Positions 15,251-22,075 of a stretch of DNA of 32,260 nucleotides are shown here, in pieces. Position 1 is the first letter of the stretch; the number at the start of each line of letters is the position of its first letter. The translations under genes were made by a program, and so were the position numbers. The stretch comes from Alphaproteobacteria bacterium (GTDB taxonomy: Bacteria; Pseudomonadota; Alphaproteobacteria; Bin95), in assembly GCA_029978325.1 (NCBI GenBank), contig JAPOJR010000019.1:1-32260 (forward strand), in the 5' to 3' direction. The notes under the pieces are model-generated. The model saw nothing but the letters and a program-made list of their open reading frames with translations, was not told the origin of the DNA and did no database searches.

Positions 15251-16298
15251 TACAGCCATGGCCAAAGCGCAGCCGGCGCAGAGCGTGCCGCTCGCAACCG
15301 ATGAGAAAGCGGCGATCGTCGTCTATAGCCTGGGGCCGGAGCGGGCCGAGAAAGTGCTGAGCCGCATGGATGAAAGCGACTACCGACGCTTTGCCCGGGC
15401 GATGAATCGTTTGGGCACGGTCCATTCCGACACGGTGGAGGCCGTTATGGCCGAGTTTTCTACGACCGTCGGCGACCCGAACACCGTGCGCGGCGGCATG
15501 ACTGAGACGCGCAAGTTCCTGTCCCAGTATTTGGAGTCCGGCTTTGTCGATCAGATCATGGACGATATCGGCGGACCGATGGGGCGCGATATTTGGGAAA
15601 AACTGTCGAATACGCCGGAACAGACGCTCTATTCCTACCTGCGCCACGAGCAACCGCAGTCGGTCGCCGTGATCCTTAGCCGGATCAGCGCGGAAAAGGC
15701 GGCAAAGGTGCTGCAATTATTTTCTGAAGATCGTGGCAAAGAGGTGGTGCTGCGCATGAGCCGGATCGGCAGCATCGATCGCCGGGTCATGACCGAATTG
15801 AAGGCGACGTTGCAGCACGACTTCCTGTCTACCCTGCAAAAACAGCACATGACCCGCCGGCCGGATGATCTGCTGGGCGGACTGTTCAACCAGATGGCGG
15901 CCGACAAGGTCGCGCCGTTGCTGCAGGTGCTGGAAGAGCACGACCCGGAATTGGCCGAAAAAGTTCAGAAGATGATGTTTACGTTCGCTGACTTTGGTTC
16001 GCGCGTGAATTCGACCGGCCTTCAGGCGGTCATCAAGAATTGCGAGCGGGATACGCTGATTTCGGCGTTGAGCCTGGCCAAGCACAATGCCCCCAAGATC
16101 GTCGACTATTTCTTCAACAACATGTCGAAGCGGGTGGCCGAGCAAATGCGGGAGGAAATGCAGAATGCCGGGCCAATCCGCATGAAGGATGCGCAGGAGG
16201 CGCAGCAGGAGGTTGTCCGATTGGCGCAGGCTTTGGCCAAATCGGGTGAGATCGAGATTTCGATTGAGGATGACGACGACCAGCAGATCGTCGGCTAG
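15240..16298 (+). CDS. fliG: Flagellar motor switch protein FliG
   Basis: FliG links FliF to the C ring and receives torque from MotA. The product has 352 residues with all three domains: the FliF-binding N domain (DEKAAIVVYSLGPERAEKVLSRM), the middle domain with EQPQ at 137-140 (EHPQ motif) and the hinge MFTF at 246-249, and the C domain. Of the E. coli torque residues, Arg281, Asp288/Asp289 and Arg297 appear as Arg298, Glu305/Glu306 and Arg314. The position of Lys264 is Ser278, with Lys281 three residues later. The gene overlaps the preceding small gene by 11 bases and is four genes away from fliF instead of next to it. Confidence 0.96.
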   Translation: MSNSTAMAKAQPAQSVPLATDEKAAIVVYSLGPERAEKVLSRMDESDYRRFARAMNRLGTVHSDTVEAVMAEFSTTVGDPNTVRGGMTETRKFLSQYLESGFVDQIMDDIGGPMGRDIWEKLSNTPEQTLYSYLRHEQPQSVAVILSRISAEKAAKVLQLFSEDRGKEVVLRMSRIGSIDRRVMTELKATLQHDFLSTLQKQHMTRRPDDLLGGLFNQMAADKVAPLLQVLEEHDPELAEKVQKMMFTFADFGSRVNSTGLQAVIKNCERDTLISALSLAKHNAPKIVDYFFNNMSKRVAEQMREEMQNAGPIRMKDAQEAQQEVVRLAQALAKSGEIEISIEDDDDQQIVG

Positions 16299-16309
16299 AG
16301 GCTGTCTGG

Positions 16310-16975
16310 ATGCCGGATTCAGTCTCTGTCCTGACACGCCAGTTGTTGGCCCAGGCCGTTTCCCGATGGAGCGCGGGGATGGCGGTCTGCAGCCAGTCCT
16401 TGGACAGGGCCCGGGCCAGGCTCGGGCATTTGCCGCGTGATTGGCGGGAATCGATCATGGCCACAAGTGCCCGCCGTTGGCTGGCGGCCGGGCAAGCGCA
16501 TGGTGCGGTGCTACCGGACGTCGCCGAATGTCCGGCTGCTGCGGTCAAGGACCCCTTGCCGCGTCATCCGGGTTGGACGCGGCGGGATTGGACGCCCGAC
16601 GCAGTGGGCCCAATCCGGGCTCTTTCAGTGCATTGTCAGACAGAGCCCGACAGTTTCGATCCCCGGGCCAACCCCGGTGTTGACCCTCACGCCGGCCGCG
16701 ATGGCGGATCGCCTGGGTTGTCGTCGCCATGGCGGTTTGAGATCACTGTCACTCCAGCGCTCGGGCAGCCCGCAACGATCGTGGGGAGGCTCGATCCCAC
16801 TGGCCTAAAATTGCTCGTCAAGGGCCAGCGCGTGTGGAGCACGTTTGTGAATTCCCAGTTGGTAGAGCAGGCGGCAATGATGTGCTTGGGGGACCAGCGT
16901 CCCGTCTCCCTGCGCATTGATATGTCGCAAGGCAGCCCTGCGCTGGCGCGAAAGTCCGTCGATCATCGTGCCTGA
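16310..16975 (+). CDS. Unknown 221-residue protein downstream of fliG
   Basis: The frame starts 11 bases after the fliG stop with AGAGG eight to nine bases upstream of the ATG, so it looks like the last gene of the plus-strand flagellar arm. The N-terminal 60 residues are helical and basic (RQLLAQAVSRW, RARARLGHLP). The middle is Pro/Asp/Arg-rich and probably disordered. Residues about 141-210 look like a small beta-rich domain (RFEITVTPALGQPATIVGRLD, SLRIDMSQG). No signal peptide or membrane segment was seen. I do not recognise a family. Confidence 0.55.
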   Translation: MPDSVSVLTRQLLAQAVSRWSAGMAVCSQSLDRARARLGHLPRDWRESIMATSARRWLAAGQAHGAVLPDVAECPAAAVKDPLPRHPGWTRRDWTPDAVGPIRALSVHCQTEPDSFDPRANPGVDPHAGRDGGSPGLSSPWRFEITVTPALGQPATIVGRLDPTGLKLLVKGQRVWSTFVNSQLVEQAAMMCLGDQRPVSLRIDMSQGSPALARKSVDHRA

Positions 16976-17042
16976 CCGCATAGAACGGTGCGATGCAGCG
17001 CATGGCTTCTGTGGATAACGGGGATAAAAAGTAGAGAAGATT

Positions 17043-17116
17043 TGGAGGCGCGAGCCGGAATCGAACCGGCATACAAGGATTTGCAGTCCTCTGCATCACC
17101 ACTCTGCCATCGCGCC
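17043..17116 (-). tRNA. tRNA-Cys (anticodon GCA)
   Basis: A 74-base tRNA with encoded CCA. The acceptor stem GGCGCGA (17116-17110) pairs with TCGCGCC (17053-17047). The anticodon arm GAGGA-CTGCAAA-TCCTT carries GCA (complement of 17082-17084). The T arm GCCGG-TTCGATT-CCGGC is perfect. The discriminator base is U. It lies 67 bases beyond the end of the flagellar arm, on the opposite strand. Confidence 0.97.
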
Positions 17117-17219
17117 AGCCAAATACGGTCGCCATCGCTGGCAATTTCGGAGACCGGACCCGGGTGCATAGGCTTATGCTATGCTGGGGTCAAGCCTAAA
17201 CTATCAGGTCGAACGGGCT

Positions 17220-17246
17220 CGGTTTCCCACAAAAAAATGGAAACCG
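17220..17246. promoter_or_regulatory. Inverted repeat at candidate -35 region of pcm-tolC
   Basis: CGGTTTCC (17220-17227) and GGAAACCG (17239-17246) form a perfect eight-base inverted repeat around an 11-base loop with seven A residues. A TATAGT hexamer at 17260-17265 could be the -10 of the pcm-tolC promoter. The TGGAAA at 17238-17243 would be its -35 (16-base spacer, four of six consensus bases), so the right arm would overlap the -35. An operator role is inference. Confidence 0.4.
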
Positions 17247-17288
17247 TGCGCTGCATCGCTATAGTGGTCCGTGCAATCCCGGTGATTG

Positions 17289-17344
17289 AGCAGAGAGTCC
17301 GGCCTGGTGTTTGGCGACGCCTTCGCAAACACCGCGTCTCTGCT
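17289..17344 (+). promoter_or_regulatory. Nested hairpin in the leader of pcm-tolC
   Basis: The outer arms AGCAGAGA (17289-17296) and TCTCTGCT (17337-17344) pair over eight bases. Inside, GGTGTTTG (17306-17313) pairs with CAAACACC (17326-17333), and three further pairs (CGA with TCG) extend it past a one-base bulge to a five-base loop. The element ends 35 bases before the pcm-like start. It has no T tract, so it is not a normal terminator. It could be a leader structure that controls translation or mRNA stability. Confidence 0.5.
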
Positions 17345-17379
17345 AATTTGCCAGACGATCGATGGATTAGACGCCAGTA

Positions 17380-18036
17380 ATGACCAATTTCTCTCTTGCA
17401 CGTCGCAATATGGTGGATAGCCAATTGCGCACCAGCAAAGTCACGGACCCACGATTGGTGGCGGCGATGGCTGCCATTCCGCGTGAGGTGTTTGTGCCGC
17501 GAGGCCGCCAGGCGGTGGCGTATGCGGACGATGCCGTTCCGTTGGGCAAGGGCCGGTGGATGCCGGCGCCGCTGGTTGCGGCAAGGCTTTATCAATTGGC
17601 CTCGCCGCAGGCGGAAGAACTGGTTCTGCTGGTCGGTGCAGGCACGGGGTACGGCGCGGCGGTATTGGGCCGGATGGCCAGCGCCGTAGTGGCGCTGGAA
17701 AGCGATCCAGATCTGGCAAAGGCGGCGGAAGCCGCGCTGGTTAGCGTTGAGGCGGACAATGTCGTCGTTGCGGAAGGCAATCTTCGCGATGGGTGGCAAA
17801 AACAGGCGCCGTTCGACGTAATCGTCATTGAAGGCGCAGTTGAGCAGGTGCCGGCGACTTTGTTGGCGCAACTGGCGCCGACCGGCCGTCTGGTGACGGC
17901 CATCATTGGGGAAAACGGTGTTGCTGTTGCAAGCGTGCTGCAGAATACCAATGGCGGAGTTGCGGAGCGTCCGGTGTTTGATGCTACTATCCCCGCAATT
18001 GCGGAATTTGAACGAGCGCGGGAGTTTGTGTTTTGA
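17380..18036 (+). CDS. Pcm-like protein-L-isoaspartate O-methyltransferase family protein
   Basis: The product has 218 residues and the class I methyltransferase fold. Its N-terminal LARRNMVDSQLRTSKV and IPREVFVPRG are typical of the alphaproteobacterial Pcm-like branch. SAM-binding motif I is LLVGAGTGYGAAVL. Later strands include FDVIVIEGAVEQVP and LAPTGRLVTAI. The substrate-binding GQTISQP-type motif of classical Pcm is replaced here by a GKGRWMPAPLV stretch, so true isoaspartyl repair activity is doubtful. The stop overlaps the TTG start of tolC, a common pairing in this group. The leader upstream carries strong inverted repeats. Confidence 0.85.
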   Translation: MTNFSLARRNMVDSQLRTSKVTDPRLVAAMAAIPREVFVPRGRQAVAYADDAVPLGKGRWMPAPLVAARLYQLASPQAEELVLLVGAGTGYGAAVLGRMASAVVALESDPDLAKAAEAALVSVEADNVVVAEGNLRDGWQKQAPFDVIVIEGAVEQVPATLLAQLAPTGRLVTAIIGENGVAVASVLQNTNGGVAERPVFDATIPAIAEFERAREFVF

Positions 18037-19415
18037 GGCAGCTTACTAGCTTAGCATTTCTGGCGCTTTCCATTGGCAGCAGCCTTTCGACGCCGGCTAT
18101 GAGCCAGTCGCTTATGGAGACGTTCGCATCGGCCTACATGACCAACCCGACACTTGAGGCGCGGCGTGCCCAGTTGCGTGGCGTCGACGAAAACGTCAAT
18201 CAGGCGTTGAGCCTGTGGCGGCCGACCGTCACCGGAACCGCGTCTGCTGGCGCCGGATATTTCCACAGCAATCCATCGTCGGATCGGGATCAGACCAGGA
18301 CACCGACATCGCTGCAATTGGAGGTGAACCAGCCGCTTTACCGTGGCGGCCGCAATGCTGCCTCGCTGTCTCAGGCGGAAAGCCAGGTGTTGAGCGAGCG
18401 CGCCGCCGTTCTGGCGGTGGAACAGACCGTGTTCCAGCAAGCCGGCACAGCCTACATGAACGTGGTTCGCGACCAGGCCGTGGTCGAGCTGAGCAAGAGC
18501 AACGAAGAGGTTTTGCGCCGTCAGTTACAAGCCACTCGCGACCGTTTCCAGGTGGGTGAGGTGACGCGGACGGACGTTAGCCAGGGTGAGGCGCGACTGT
18601 CACGGGCGATTGCCGATCGGCGCGCGGCCGAAGGAAGTCTCGAAACATCGCGGGCCGACTACGAGCAGGTGGTCGGAAAGGCCCCCGGCGTGCTCAAGCA
18701 ACCGACTGTGATTGCCAATCTTCCGGGGTCGCGCCGCGAAGCTATCGAACGCAGCCAAAGCGAAAACCCGGCAGTGGTGCAGGCGGTCTTTGCGCAGGAA
18801 GCTGCTGCACACAACGTCGATGTCGTCCATGGCGAACTACTGCCGTCTGCGGCTCTGGTCGGCCAGCTCAACCACAATTACGAGTCTTCCATCAACAACG
18901 GTCGGTCTTACTCGGCGCAGGCGCTGGCGCGGGTGACGATCCCCTTGTACCAATCCGGCTCTGTGCGCTCCCGGGTGCGTCAGGCTAAGGAAGTTGCATC
19001 GCAGCGGCTGGTTCAGGTCGAAGAGGCGCGCCGGGCTGCGATCGAAGATGCCACGGCAAGCTGGGAGCAGTTGGCGGCGACCCGGCGGCGGATTGAGGCC
19101 TTGCGTGCCGAGGTCAATTCACAGGAAATCGCGCTGGATGGCGTGAAGCAAGAAGCGCTGGTCGGCACGCGTACCGTGTTGGATGTCCTCGATGCCGAAC
19201 AGGAACTGCTGAACGCGCGGGTGGACCTGGTGCGCGCCCAACGCGATGAAGTCGTCGCTGCGCTTTCTCTCGCTTCTGCGGTTGGCTTGTTGTCGGCAGA
19301 AGCCTTGCAGTTGGATGTGCCGCGCTATGATGTCCGCGCCCATTATGAGAGTGTGCGTGGCCAGTGGTTCGGAACGGACGTCGGCAGCCCATGGCGGCCA
19401 GCAGACAAAAAGTAG
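18033..19415 (+). CDS. tolC: TolC family outer-membrane channel protein
   Basis: The product has 460 residues with a signal peptide (cleavage probably after AMS, about residue 25). Two outer-membrane efflux repeats follow, with LMETFASAYMTNPTLEARRAQLR at the start, LEVNQPLYRGG in the first repeat and VTIPLYQSGSVRSRVRQAKE in the second, plus long helical hairpins. The late VGTRTVLDVLDAEQELLNARVDL is a strong TolC mark. It forms the outer-membrane exit duct for type I secretion and RND or MFS efflux. The start is TTG, overlapping the pcm-like stop (TTGA) by four bases, so translation is likely coupled. The inner-membrane partner is not in the window. Confidence 0.94.
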   Translation: MRQLTSLAFLALSIGSSLSTPAMSQSLMETFASAYMTNPTLEARRAQLRGVDENVNQALSLWRPTVTGTASAGAGYFHSNPSSDRDQTRTPTSLQLEVNQPLYRGGRNAASLSQAESQVLSERAAVLAVEQTVFQQAGTAYMNVVRDQAVVELSKSNEEVLRRQLQATRDRFQVGEVTRTDVSQGEARLSRAIADRRAAEGSLETSRADYEQVVGKAPGVLKQPTVIANLPGSRREAIERSQSENPAVVQAVFAQEAAAHNVDVVHGELLPSAALVGQLNHNYESSINNGRSYSAQALARVTIPLYQSGSVRSRVRQAKEVASQRLVQVEEARRAAIEDATASWEQLAATRRRIEALRAEVNSQEIALDGVKQEALVGTRTVLDVLDAEQELLNARVDLVRAQRDEVVAALSLASAVGLLSAEALQLDVPRYDVRAHYESVRGQWFGTDVGSPWRPADKK

Positions 19416-19437
19416 GCATTCGAAAAGGGCCTGCGGC

Positions 19438-19836
19438 ATGGATGATCGGAGCGAGGACAAGCTGTCCCAGGATATTCGCCGGCTGATGCGGCAGGCGTCC
19501 AATGCCAAGGCCGCGCCGGCTGCGGATGATCAGCCATTATTGTTGACCGACCCGGTTGATGCTGGGTGGGGAGGCATTTCGTCCGAAACGCCGGTGCAGC
19601 CCGTCTCTCCGCCGGTCGACCGATCCATTCAGGGAACTTTGGCCAAACTGGCAGCAAGGGAAAAGGCCCGCGCGGAGGGCGGCGACAAAGGGGTCAGCGT
19701 ATCGACGCGGTCGCTGGATGACGTGGTGATGGAAGCACTGCGGCCGGTTTTGTCAGAATGGCTGGATGCGAATCTCGAGCGCATCGTCCGCGAACAGGTC
19801 GATGAGGCGCTGCGCGCCGAGACCGACGGAAAATAA
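19438..19836 (+). CDS. PopZ/DUF2497-type polar organising protein
   Basis: From ATG 19438 the product has 132 residues. A short N-terminal helix (SEDKLSQDIRRLMRQA) precedes a Pro/Ala/Asp-rich, probably disordered middle. The C-terminal helical region (about 92-128: RSLDDVVMEALRPVLSEWLDANL, then RIVREQV) is the DUF2497/PopZ oligomerisation module. PopZ builds a polar matrix that anchors chromosome origins and signalling proteins in alphaproteobacteria. The frame extends upstream into tolC, but that part is not family-like. The gene starts 22 bases after the tolC stop. In many relatives valS follows, but here pdxH on the other strand follows. Confidence 0.85.
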   Translation: MDDRSEDKLSQDIRRLMRQASNAKAAPAADDQPLLLTDPVDAGWGGISSETPVQPVSPPVDRSIQGTLAKLAAREKARAEGGDKGVSVSTRSLDDVVMEALRPVLSEWLDANLERIVREQVDEALRAETDGK

Positions 19837-19955
19837 GCATTAACTGACGTCTGGCCGCCCGATGGACTGTGTTGGCGGCGCGGAGGCACCGCGTTGGAGA
19901 CTGCGCCGAAGCTCCGGACTCTGATCGGCGCAATCACTTCGGATGGCCGCAGCGG

Positions 19956-20579
19956 CTACGGGAAAAGGCGTTGAACCTGCCAGCCGTTGCCTGAACGGGT
20001 AAAACGGAACCGGTCGTGCAGCCGGAACGGCTGGTCCAGCCAGAATTCAATCTCGGTCGGAATCACCTGATAGCCGCCCCAATTGGCGGGGCGTGGCACT
20101 TTTTGTCCATTATAGCGGGCCTCCACGGCCGAGACGGCCTGCACCAGGACATCTCGCGATTCCAGGGGGCGCGATTGTTGTGATGCGTGTGCGCCCAACT
20201 GGCTGCCACGTTCGCGCTGTTCAAAATAGGCGTCGGAGGCTGCCGCGGATACCTTTTCGACCGGCCCGACGACGCGGACCTGCCGGCGCAAGGTCTTCCA
20301 ATGGAAGCAGAGCGCTGCTTTGCCATTCGCCAACTCGTTCGCCTTGCGGCTTTCATAGTTGGTGAAAAATTGGAACGCCCCATTTTCGACGCCTTTCAGC
20401 AGCAAAATCCGCACGGATGGCTGGCCGGTGGCGTCGACCGTGGCGACGGACATGGCGTTTGGATCGTTCGGCTCGCTGGCGGCGGCTTCTGCCATCCAGG
20501 TTTGGAATTGAGAGATCGGGTCGGTTGATGCGTCCATTTTGGTCACCGGATTTTGCGGGATGACGAGGGAATCCTTCAT
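19956..20579 (-). CDS. pdxH: Pyridoxamine 5'-phosphate oxidase
   Basis: PdxH oxidises pyridoxamine or pyridoxine 5'-phosphate to pyridoxal phosphate with FMN. The product has 207 residues. The N-terminal half has the FMN-binding split barrel (MSVATVDATGQPSVRILLLKG, FFTNYESRKANEL, ALCFHWKTLRRQVRV). The C-terminal dimerisation motif has PANWGGYQVIPTEIEFW and RLHDR. Start 20579 gives the full length; an ATG at 20537 (residue 15) is possible. A small inverted repeat, CCTTCA to TGAAGG, overlaps the 20579 start. The gene diverges from the lipoprotein gene. Confidence 0.95.
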   Translation of the reverse strand: MKDSLVIPQNPVTKMDASTDPISQFQTWMAEAAASEPNDPNAMSVATVDATGQPSVRILLLKGVENGAFQFFTNYESRKANELANGKAALCFHWKTLRRQVRVVGPVEKVSAAASDAYFEQRERGSQLGAHASQQSRPLESRDVLVQAVSAVEARYNGQKVPRPANWGGYQVIPTEIEFWLDQPFRLHDRFRFTRSGNGWQVQRLFP

Positions 20580-20592
20580 AGCAAATTGAAGG
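20573..20592 (-). promoter_or_regulatory. Inverted repeat over the pdxH start codon
   Basis: CCTTCA (20573-20578) and TGAAGG (20587-20592) form a six-base stem with an eight-base loop. On the pdxH strand the second arm includes the TG of the start codon, so the hairpin could reduce access to the start. The stem is short and the effect is uncertain. Confidence 0.3.
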
Positions 20593-20662
20593 GTCTCATC
20601 CTATCTCATAGACTGGAGAGACTGGTCGACTGTACCGGCTTCCGTAAGTGAGGATGCGAGCT

Positions 20663-21127
20663 ATGCGACGTTTGGCTTTGATTTTGGTGCTGCCCCTGGC
20701 TTTGGCGGCCTGCGGAACCGGTAACGACAAGCAGGCGGCTGGTACTGTGATCGGCGGTGTAGCGGGCGGGCTGCTCGGCGCGACCATCGGCAAGGGATCG
20801 GGCAAGCTTGCGGCGGTTGCCGTGGGCGCAGCTATTGGAGCGTTGGCCGGTAATCAGATCGGCGCATCGCTGGACGAGAGGGACCGGGAACGGGCGCGTG
20901 TGAATACCCAGTATGCGTTGGAGCATTCGCCGACCGGGCAGGGAAACACGTGGCGTAATCCCGAAACCGGCAATTATGGTACGACCACGCCGACGCGGAC
21001 CTACAGCCGCGACAGTGGCCAACCGTGCCGGGAATATCAGACCACTGTGACAGTGGCAGGACGTGAGCAACAGGCTTATGGTACCGCTTGCCGCGATGCC
21101 GACGGTAGTTGGCGGATCGTGTCGTAA
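20663..21127 (+). CDS. Glycine-zipper lipoprotein, RT0821/17 kDa antigen type
   Basis: From ATG 20663, with GAGG nine bases upstream, the product has 154 residues. A GTG at 20648 would add five. The lipoprotein signal ends in LAAC with Cys17 lipidated. A glycine-zipper 2TM stretch follows at about 27-68 (GTVIGGVAGGLLGATIGKGSG, then AAIGALAGNQIG). The C-terminal domain has a PCREYQTTVTVAGREQQAYG segment and a further Cys before DADGSW, as in the RT0821/Lpp0805 surface-protein family (related to the rickettsial 17 kDa antigen). It probably sits in the outer membrane. The function is not well defined. Confidence 0.88.
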   Translation: MRRLALILVLPLALAACGTGNDKQAAGTVIGGVAGGLLGATIGKGSGKLAAVAVGAAIGALAGNQIGASLDERDRERARVNTQYALEHSPTGQGNTWRNPETGNYGTTTPTRTYSRDSGQPCREYQTTVTVAGREQQAYGTACRDADGSWRIVS

Positions 21128-21151
21128 CACGCTTGAGGGTCGGCCCGGACA

Positions 21152-22075
21152 ATGCAAGATCCATACGTTGCTTTAGGGGTTTCTCGCACTGCATCCGCCG
21201 ACGAGATCAAACGCGCCTATCGGAAGTTGGCGAAGAAATATCATCCTGACCTGAATCCGGATGATCCCAATGTTGCCCGCCGCTTTCAGGACATCAGCGC
21301 CGCCTATGAATTGCTGAGCGACGCGGATCGTAGAGCCGCCTATGACCGCGGTGAACGCGAGGATGCGCCGCGTGGTTTCGGCGGGGGTGGTTTCCGGCGG
21401 GGCTTTGGCGACGAAGGCGGTTTCCACTTTCGTCGCGGGGCGAACTCGCAGGACGGCGATGACCTGTTCGAACAGATATTCGGCATGTTCGGGCAGAAGG
21501 CGCAACGTGGCGGCGGCCCGCGGCGGGGGCAGTTCGACCCGACGGACGATCCGCCTGCCAAACCCGCACCGTTAAAGTTGACGATGGAAGTCCCGTTCCT
21601 TGTCGCCATCAAGGGTGGTACCCAGCGGTTGCAATTGCCGTCCGGGCGCGAGGTTGACATGCGCATCCCGGTCGGGACACAGGAAGGCGCGCAACTGCGC
21701 CTACCGAACCAGGGCAATGTGGGCGGTGACGGCCGCTATGGCGATGTCATCATCACTATAGGCGTTGAAGATCACCCGGTGTTTCGCCGCGACGGCGACA
21801 ATATCCTGACGGATCTGCCGGTGAGCCTGGAGCAGGCGGTGTTGGGCGACCGGGTGACGGTACCCACGATTGATGGCCCTGTGACTATGCGGGTGCCGCC
21901 TGGTTCCAACTCCGGCACCAAGCTGCGTTTGCGCGGCAAGGGCGTGCCGGCGCGGCGCAGCCTGGAGGCGGGCGATCAGTTCGTGACGCTTCGGATTGTG
22001 CTTGCCAATCCCAAGGACCCGTCGCTGGTGGAGTTCTTGCGTACCCGAAAAAGCCAACAGGCCGACGCAGACTAA
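21152..22075 (+). CDS. J-domain chaperone, type B (CbpA/DnaJ-like)
   Basis: The product has 307 residues. The J domain (about 4-67) has the His-Pro-Asp triad at 31-33 in KKYHPDLNPDD. A Gly/Phe-rich region follows (about 70-100). The Cys-rich zinc region is absent, so this is not full DnaJ but the CbpA/DjlA-free type B class. The C-terminal substrate-binding domains (about 140-300) include VDMRIPVGTQEGAQLRLPNQG and VPPGSNSGTKLRLRGKGVP. It stimulates the DnaK ATPase and helps in substrate delivery. The stop overlaps the convergent YihY gene by four bases. Confidence 0.93.
   Translation: MQDPYVALGVSRTASADEIKRAYRKLAKKYHPDLNPDDPNVARRFQDISAAYELLSDADRRAAYDRGEREDAPRGFGGGGFRRGFGDEGGFHFRRGANSQDGDDLFEQIFGMFGQKAQRGGGPRRGQFDPTDDPPAKPAPLKLTMEVPFLVAIKGGTQRLQLPSGREVDMRIPVGTQEGAQLRLPNQGNVGGDGRYGDVIITIGVEDHPVFRRDGDNILTDLPVSLEQAVLGDRVTVPTIDGPVTMRVPPGSNSGTKLRLRGKGVPARRSLEAGDQFVTLRIVLANPKDPSLVEFLRTRKSQQADAD

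Noticed and set aside
16963..17380. Small open frames across the tRNA-Cys gene on both strands
   Set aside because: They are translations through a tRNA and its flanks. The RAGIEPA-type peptide is the usual artefact of a tRNA T arm.
19901..19932. GC-rich eight-base stem between popZ-like gene and pdxH as a bidirectional terminator
   Set aside because: A 15-base loop and no T tract on either side. The stem alone does not support a terminator.
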